DNA of 10,549 bases from Candidatus Hydrogenedentota bacterium. GTDB taxonomy: Bacteria > Hydrogenedentota > Hydrogenedentia > Hydrogenedentales > SLHB01. The notes under the pieces are model-generated. The model searched no databases. It saw only the letters and a program-made list of their open reading frames with translations, and was not told the origin of the DNA. The position numbers and the translations under genes were made by a program. Location: contig PUOI01000218.1 in NCBI GenBank assembly GCA_003552765.1, positions 1 through 10,549 of the forward strand, read 5' to 3'. This document shows, in pieces, positions 6,908 to 10,549 of this stretch (position 1 is its first letter; the number at the start of each line of letters is the position of its first letter).

Positions 6908-8256
6908 GGTTTCTCCTGTCCTGTCTTTTCGAGGCCGGACTTCGGCTCGAAGACGTAAACCACATTCCCCCCCGCCCTCTTGGCCCCATACATCATAGCG
7001 TCGGTAAACTGGATAAAAAGCGGGAGAGAATACCCTTCCTGATAGGCCATAAGGCCGATGCTCAATGTCAAGCCGTCGAACGCTTGCTCTTCAAACCGCG
7101 TCCGGATGCGCTCCGCAATCTGCAAGGCTTGCTTCTCCGTCGCTTCGGGGAGAATGACCGTAAATTCATCTCCCCCATAGCGGAATCCGGTGTCCACGTG
7201 TTCTCGCGTGCAATCCAGGATCAAGCTGCCCACGGCCCGCAAAACCCGGTCCCCTTCGAGGTGTCCGTAGGTATCGTTGTAGCCTTTGAAGTGGTCGATG
7301 TCGAAGAAGAGAAGCGAGAGGGAATGCCTTTGGCGGCGCGCCCGTTCGATTTCGGTCTTGAGGCGTTCGTAGAAGTAGCGCTGATTGTACACGCCGGTAA
7401 GACTGTCTTTTATGGACAGATCGCGCAGCTTCTGTTCGAGGCGGCGCTGCTCCGTGATATCCCTGCAGATAGCCAGCAAAGCCTCTCTACTGGCGCGGGC
7501 TCCCTTAACCACGCTAACCGACACGCTGACCGGCACGAGTTCCCCATCCCTCCGGCGCAGCTCGGTTTCATAGTTCTGCAGCGGTTTCTCGGGCGTCACC
7601 TCGGACCGCAGATCTTGAATCTCTTGCTCACCGCCGCCCAGTATCGTGGACGCCGCCTCGCCGATGAAGTCCTCTTGGGCCAATCCAAGGAGCTGCATCG
7701 CCCCGTGGTTGACGAATTCCATCCGGTCCTGGGGGTCCACGGTGAAGATAGCGTCCACGGTGCTGTTCAGAATGTTTTCGAGATACTGCTTGGTTTCGTA
7801 CAGCTCTTGGTTGACGGCCTCAAGGTCCGCCGTCGCCGCCCGGACGCGCTCCTCCAGCGCCTGTTGGTATTCGAGCGCGCTCAGAACGCCTCTTCTCTTG
7901 TCCAAGGCCCGGGACGCAGCCAAGGTGATTTCGCCCATATTGAAAGGCTTCAGCACATAGTCGTCGGCGCCCGCGCGGATGGCCTCAACCGCATTGGTCA
8001 CGTCATAGATCGCCGTCACGACCACGATGGCGAGGTTCTCGTCAATGGACTTGGCGTGACGAACCACCGTGATGCCGTCCATTTCCGGCATTCGCACATC
8101 GGTGATGAGAAGAGAGAAGCCCTCGCTTGCGACCAAGTTCAACGCATCTGAGGGCGAGGTGGTTGTGTGGCACACATAGCCTTCGGAAGTGAGAAGTTGG
8201 CTTAGTACGTCGAGGACGGAGTATTCATCATCTACAATAAGGATACGTTCGCTCAA
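6904..8256 (-). CDS. REC-PAS-GGDEF response regulator (predicted diguanylate cyclase)
   Basis: A 450-aa cytoplasmic signalling protein. The receiver domain (about 1-120) has D9/D10, phosphoacceptor D53 (LLITDVRMPEMDG), T81 and K103 (KPF). A coiled linker (about 125-160) leads to a PAS domain (about 160-270: NILNSTVDAIFTVD, ending ICRDITEQRRLE). The GGDEF domain (about 279-437) starts KDSLTGVYNQRYF, has DIDHFKGYNDTYGHLEGD, and an intact R-Y-G-G-D-E-F at 359-365. It should make c-di-GMP when phosphorylated. The inhibitory I-site RxxD reads E352-H-V-D355, so feedback control may be lost. The start is TTG at 8256: AGAGGAG lies about 6 nt before it and MSERILIVDDE is a complete receiver N-terminus. 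The partner histidine kinase is not visible. Its stop overlaps the epimerase ATG. Confidence 0.95.
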   Translation of the reverse strand: MSERILIVDDEYSVLDVLSQLLTSEGYVCHTTTSPSDALNLVASEGFSLLITDVRMPEMDGITVVRHAKSIDENLAIVVVTAIYDVTNAVEAIRAGADDYVLKPFNMGEITLAASRALDKRRGVLSALEYQQALEERVRAATADLEAVNQELYETKQYLENILNSTVDAIFTVDPQDRMEFVNHGAMQLLGLAQEDFIGEAASTILGGGEQEIQDLRSEVTPEKPLQNYETELRRRDGELVPVSVSVSVVKGARASREALLAICRDITEQRRLEQKLRDLSIKDSLTGVYNQRYFYERLKTEIERARRQRHSLSLLFFDIDHFKGYNDTYGHLEGDRVLRAVGSLILDCTREHVDTGFRYGGDEFTVILPEATEKQALQIAERIRTRFEEQAFDGLTLSIGLMAYQEGYSLPLFIQFTDAMMYGAKRAGGNVVYVFEPKSGLEKTGQEKP

Positions 8257-8274
8257 GGACGCTCCTCTCCCCTT

Positions 8275-8298
8275 GGAAGACGCCGGACGGCGCCTTCC
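8275..8298 (-). other. Hairpin in the leader of the REC-PAS-GGDEF gene
   Basis: On the minus strand GGAAGGCGCC and GGCGTCTTCC form a 10-bp stem (one G/T wobble) with a GTCC tetraloop. It lies about 8 nt upstream of the AGAGGAG ribosome site of the TTG-started gene. On the plus strand the wobble becomes an A/C mismatch, so the fold is better in the coding-strand RNA. No T-run follows. It may attenuate read-through from the small gene, tune translation or mark a processing site. Confidence 0.35.
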
Positions 8299-8353
8299 TG
8301 CTCACGCGCGATACGCTCTGGTATGCTCCCCCGCGATGGCGGCGGCTAGCGGC

Positions 8354-8578
8354 CTACAGCCACTTCAACACCGCGATCATGACAAAGATAGACCCAACCC
8401 CGAGGGCCATCTGCCACCTTTCGGGAAGCTTGTCTTCATCCAGACCGCCGCCCTCGGCCAGACCGCCGAGACCTTCGCGTTCCATGTAACCCTGGGCTTC
8501 GGCCTCGCCCGCAAATCCGAACATCAGGCACACAAACATAACCAAGGCAAGCGTTGCAAGCACCTTTTTCGCCGTCAT
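8354..8578 (-). CDS. Small exported protein with C-terminal TM segment (hypothetical, 74 aa)
   Basis: I do not recognise the family. The protein has a clear signal peptide (KK then a hydrophobic run, likely cleavage at AEA/Q, residue 28), a short Gly/Glu-rich middle with GLGGLAEGGG (37-45), and a hydrophobic C-terminus from about 56 (LGVGSIFVMIAVLKWL) that would anchor it with its last residues at the membrane face. It is supported as a real gene by a GGAGG ribosome site 8 nt before the ATG, a near-consensus promoter upstream and sensible protein architecture. It precedes the REC-PAS-GGDEF gene by 97 nt and may share its transcript. It could be a small envelope or sensor-associated protein; no function is claimed. 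Confidence 0.7.
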   Translation of the reverse strand: MTAKKVLATLALVMFVCLMFGFAGEAEAQGYMEREGLGGLAEGGGLDEDKLPERWQMALGVGSIFVMIAVLKWL

Positions 8579-8692
8579 GGCAACATCCTCCGTTGTTTAT
8601 ACGGCCCACATCCCCGCCGGGGAAAATCCGGCCATCTTCACGTTCCGCCCCCGAGCAAGGTTAGACATCACACACTGCGCCCGTCCACCCTA

Positions 8693-8721
8693 ATTGTAAA
8701 CGGAACCGGCCAAATTTTCAA
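8693..8721 (-). promoter_or_regulatory. Candidate sigma70-type promoter of the 74-aa small protein gene
   Basis: On the minus strand TTGAAA (8721-8716) and TACAAT (8698-8693) are exactly 17 bp apart, each five of six to consensus. Transcription would begin near 8686, giving a leader of about 108 nt. That leader includes a short hairpin, TCCCC-GGC-GGGGA on the minus strand, near 8612-8624. The 228-bp spacer 8579-8806 otherwise holds no gene that I can support. The promoter may also serve the REC-PAS-GGDEF and epimerase genes. Confidence 0.6.
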
Positions 8722-8806
8722 TGTTATCATCGGCCCGTCATTGGCCGGCAAGCCTCACTTTGGCGCAACCACGCGCCGGTCCCGGCGAGCCCGGATGCGA
8801 TGCGGC

Positions 8807-9139
8807 CTATTGGTTGTCCTGTTCCTCCCTGACATCATCGGATTCGGCTTCTTCGCCCGCCTCTCCCTCGTCAGCGGCATGGCCCTTCCCGTCCAGATTG
8901 CCCAGAGCGGAGCGGACCAACTCACGCTTAGCCACCGCGTGCTGCACGCGAATGTACTGGATGTCGAGGATGGCGATGAACACCGCCACGGCCAGCGCCA
9001 CAAAACACAGGCCCCAATACACAATAAAATGCACAAGGGAAGTTCGCGGGAATTCCCCTTGCGCGCCATACACCGTTAATACCGCCGCGCAGGCGAGGGC
9101 TATCCCGCCTGCGACGCGCCACTTAGTCTGCCAAGTCAT
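8807..9139 (-). CDS. Two-TM membrane protein (hypothetical, 110 aa)
   Basis: Family not recognised. Two hydrophobic helices are clear, about residues 8-26 (VAGGIALACAAVLTVYGA) and 36-60 (VHFIVYWGLCFVALAVAVFIAILDI). A basic amphipathic stretch follows (QYIRVQHAVAKRELVRSALG), then a strongly acidic tail (about 90-110, rich in E, D and A). The basic residues after TM2 suggest the tail is cytoplasmic. The ribosome site is weak (GGGGA about 4 nt before the ATG at 9139), which fits translation coupled to the glycine-zipper lipoprotein gene ending 18 nt upstream. The hydrophobic periodicity and lack of a better overlapping frame support a real gene. Confidence 0.65.
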   Translation of the reverse strand: MTWQTKWRVAGGIALACAAVLTVYGAQGEFPRTSLVHFIVYWGLCFVALAVAVFIAILDIQYIRVQHAVAKRELVRSALGNLDGKGHAADEGEAGEEAESDDVREEQDNQ

Positions 9140-9157
9140 AGATCCCCGTGGGTTGGT

Positions 9158-9523
9158 TTAGCGATCGGGCACCCAGACGCGCTCTTCGTAGGTCTCGCCC
9201 GATTCCGTGCGGACAAGGCGCGTCACGTAACGCCCACTTTCCACGTGCGACCGCCGGACCGGAGCGCTGCGAGGCTGCGAATGATACCTGCGCTGATGTT
9301 CGCCCACTTGGTCGCCAACGAGGGCGCCCGCCAACGCGCCAGCGCCCGCTCCAATGAGGGCGCCTTCGCCGCCCCGGCCGTGTTGGTGACCAATGATGGC
9401 CCCGCTGCCCGCGCCCAGCGCGCCGCCAATGAGCGCGCCATCCTGGACGGGCGTGGTTTGACAGCCGGTCAGAAAAGCTATCGCCATCACCCCCGCCACC
9501 GCCATCGCAAGCCAACGTTTCAT
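9158..9523 (-). CDS. Glycine-zipper lipoprotein (17-kDa-antigen/YMGG-like)
   Basis: A 121-aa envelope lipoprotein. It has a signal peptide with lipobox L18-T-G-C21. Two glycine-zipper segments follow, about 29-45 (ALIGGALGAGSGAIIG) and 55-70 (ALIGAGAGALAGALVG), joined by HQHGRGGEG. This is the pattern of PF05433 (Rick_17kDa_Anti)/YMGG-like Gly-zipper proteins, generally placed at the outer membrane. The C-terminal part (78-121) is basic then mixed, ending GETYEERVWVPDR, a tail often seen after such zippers. The ATG at 9523 has AGGAGG 9 nt before it. It lies 18 nt ahead of the two-TM protein, probably one operon. It contributes to envelope integrity by family analogy; the precise role is unknown. 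Confidence 0.85.
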   Translation of the reverse strand: MKRWLAMAVAGVMAIAFLTGCQTTPVQDGALIGGALGAGSGAIIGHQHGRGGEGALIGAGAGALAGALVGDQVGEHQRRYHSQPRSAPVRRSHVESGRYVTRLVRTESGETYEERVWVPDR

Positions 9524-9537
9524 TGCCGTGTTCCTCC

Positions 9538-9590
9538 TGGAGCGCGCCTCGTAGGCGGCTCGTCAATGCCGGTTCGATACCGGCGCTCTA
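9538..9590 (+). other. tRNA T-arm-like hairpin within a three-helix fold
   Basis: GCCGG-TTCGATA-CCGGC (9568-9584) is a perfect 5-bp stem and 7-nt loop matching the tRNA T-arm consensus T-T-C-R-A. The following GCTCTA (9585-9590) pairs with TGGAGC (9538-9543, one G/T), and CGCCT-CGT-AGGCG (9545-9557) makes a second internal hairpin. There is no D-arm, no anticodon arm, no encoded CCA and no proper 7-bp acceptor partner upstream, so this is not an intact tRNA. It may be a tRNA remnant, or the structured leader of the divergently read lipoprotein gene, whose AGGAGG (9538-9533) it touches. Confidence 0.35.
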
Positions 9591-9601
9591 TGTCATCGCG
9601 T

Positions 9602-9625
9602 CCGGCGGGCCAACGCTCCCGCCGG
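9602..9625. terminator. GC-rich hairpin downstream of metG
   Basis: CCGGCGGG (9602-9609) and CCCGCCGG (9618-9625) form a perfect 8-bp stem with an 8-nt loop, about 53 nt past the metG stop on the minus strand. No T-run follows. It probably marks the end of the metG transcript or sits in the leader of the lipoprotein operon. The 154-bp spacer 9524-9677 holds no gene. Confidence 0.4.
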
Positions 9626-9677
9626 GCCACGCTGTTTCCACTGAATTAAGACGCGGAAGAACCGGATGTATTCAACG

Positions 9678-10549
9678 TTACTGGATGCGCGGGAACAACG
9701 GCTTGCCCCGTTTCACGGGGCCGCCCTCGAATGTCTCCCGCATTTGGCTGGCCGCGCCGGGGATAAACGGGGTAACCCAATAGGCAATCCGGCGGATTCC
9801 GTCCACCATTTCAGCGAGAAACGTTTCCAGCTCAGCCGTGTTTCCCGCCTTCTGAAGCTCCCATGGCTTCACTTCCTCGATGCGCTGGTTCAACGCGTCC
9901 GATAGCCCCAGTATAGCGCCAACGGCGTCGTTAAAGCGATAGTCCGCCATCGCCTCGTGGAATCCCTCGGGGGCCTCGGGGGCGCCGTCCAAGGGCGCGG
10001 GGGCATACCCGGCCTTCTCGGACAAGGTCTCGATGCGGCGCGAGAGATTGCCCAAGTTGTTGGCGAGGTCCGCGTTGTAGACATCCCGCATGCGGTCCTC
10101 GGAATAGTCGCCGTCGGCATAGGGCGAGACGGCCCGCAGTAGGTAGTACCGGACCGCGTCGATCCCGTATTTCTCGGCCTGAACCAAGGGATCAATGACG
10201 TTGCCCAAACTTTTCGAGATCTTCATGCCCTCGATGGTCAAGTAGCCGTGGATGAACACCATGTCCGGCGTGGGCAAGCCCGAACTCATGAGCATGGCGG
10301 GCCAGTACACCGTGTGAAACCGGTTGATCCCCTTGCCGATGACGTGGGTCTTGTCCGGGCACTCCGCCCAGTACTTCTGGTACGCAGTCGCCTCGTTTTC
10401 GAAATCCAGGCCGGTGATGTAATTCGCCAAGGCGTCGTACCACACGTACATCACCTGCTCGGGGTCGCCCGGTACCGGGATGCCCCATCCCCCAGCCCGT
10501 TGCTTGCTGCGGGAGATACTGAAATCCTGGAGGCCCGAGCGGATGAACG
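9678..10549 (-). CDS. metG: Methionyl-tRNA synthetase, C-terminal part (N-terminus outside window)
   Basis: MetRS charges tRNA-Met in the cytoplasm. The visible 289 residues run in frame from the right window edge (FIRSGLQDFSISRSK, then WGIPVPGDPEQVMYVWYDAL) to a TAA at 9678-9680. The class Ia KMSKS loop is present as K-I-S-K-S at 10209-10223, after HVIGKGINRFHTVYWPAML. The helical anticodon-binding domain follows, with NNLGNL and KPWEL. It ends GKPLFPRIQ directly after the core, so the optional EMAP-II-like C-terminal tRNA-binding domain is absent. The HIGH motif and zinc domain lie outside the window. The first internal ATG (10454) is not the true start, because conserved MetRS sequence continues upstream of it in the same frame. 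Confidence 0.97.
   Translation of the reverse strand, partial: FIRSGLQDFSISRSKQRAGGWGIPVPGDPEQVMYVWYDALANYITGLDFENEATAYQKYWAECPDKTHVIGKGINRFHTVYWPAMLMSSGLPTPDMVFIHGYLTIEGMKISKSLGNVIDPLVQAEKYGIDAVRYYLLRAVSPYADGDYSEDRMRDVYNADLANNLGNLSRRIETLSEKAGYAPAPLDGAPEAPEGFHEAMADYRFNDAVGAILGLSDALNQRIEEVKPWELQKAGNTAELETFLAEMVDGIRRIAYWVTPFIPGAASQMRETFEGGPVKRGKPLFPRIQ

Noticed and set aside
7084..8151. Long plus-strand open frame (355 codons) antisense to the REC-PAS-GGDEF gene
   Set aside because: The minus-strand frame encodes complete receiver, PAS and GGDEF domains. The antisense frame has no recognisable domain and arises from GC-rich codon bias.
8189..9079. Plus-strand open frame of 296 codons
   Set aside because: It runs across three minus-strand genes and their spacers, has no recognisable domain, and would contradict the clear signal peptide, TM and receiver sequences on the other strand.
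9513..9595. A complete tRNA gene around the T-arm-like hairpin
   Set aside because: No 7-bp acceptor partner, D-arm, anticodon arm or CCA can be found; only the T-arm and a partial closing stem fit.
1..10549. CRISPR array, insertion sequence, prophage or toxin-antitoxin pair
   Set aside because: I found no regularly spaced repeats, transposase, integrase, phage structural gene or recognisable toxin-antitoxin motif on either strand.

Overview
The window is about 58% GC and densely coded, with ten complete or nearly complete genes and one cut gene at each edge (twelve in all). Gene content points to a Gram-negative-type bacterium of the PVC/Planctomycetota/Hydrogenedentota sort. The reasons are a Tat-exported DUF1080 (3-keto-disaccharide hydrolase family) protein, a xylose-isomerase-like TIM-barrel epimerase, an exported GH43-like beta-propeller, and lipoproteins beside ordinary housekeeping genes. 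This placement is inferred from gene families only and is tentative.

Layout. At the left edge a YeeZ-like atypical SDR runs leftward out of the window (1-763, minus). It diverges from serC (1022-2119, plus), which has a good sigma70-type promoter and a long leader. serC converges on a DtxR/MntR-family metalloregulator (2189-2752, minus) across a strong GC-rich hairpin. The regulator diverges from the DUF1080 gene (2951-3883, plus). Their 198-bp spacer holds a near-consensus promoter for the regulator, a 19-bp dyad over its -35, and a second, perfect 7-5-7 dyad nearer the DUF1080 gene. DUF1080 ends at another hairpin, facing a secreted beta-propeller (3941-5035, minus).

From there to the right edge everything is on the minus strand. 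In transcription order these are metG (3' part, right edge), a glycine-zipper lipoprotein, a two-TM protein, a 74-aa exported/TM small protein with its own good promoter, a REC-PAS-GGDEF regulator with a TTG start, a sugar epimerase overlapping it by ATGA, a DUF4349 lipoprotein and the propeller.

How they may work together. The clearest coupling is the 4-base overlap between the diguanylate-cyclase-type response regulator and the sugar epimerase. DUF1080, the TIM-barrel epimerase and the propeller are all carbohydrate-type proteins and could serve one glycan-use programme, but no Gfo/Idh/MocA oxidoreductase or transporter is visible to complete a 3-keto-sugar pathway. The lipoproteins and TM proteins suggest envelope functions. 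I saw no CRISPR array, insertion sequence, complete tRNA or rRNA. The most puzzling non-coding element is a perfect tRNA T-arm look-alike inside a three-helix fold just upstream of the glycine-zipper lipoprotein. No strong case for a wholly new system emerges.
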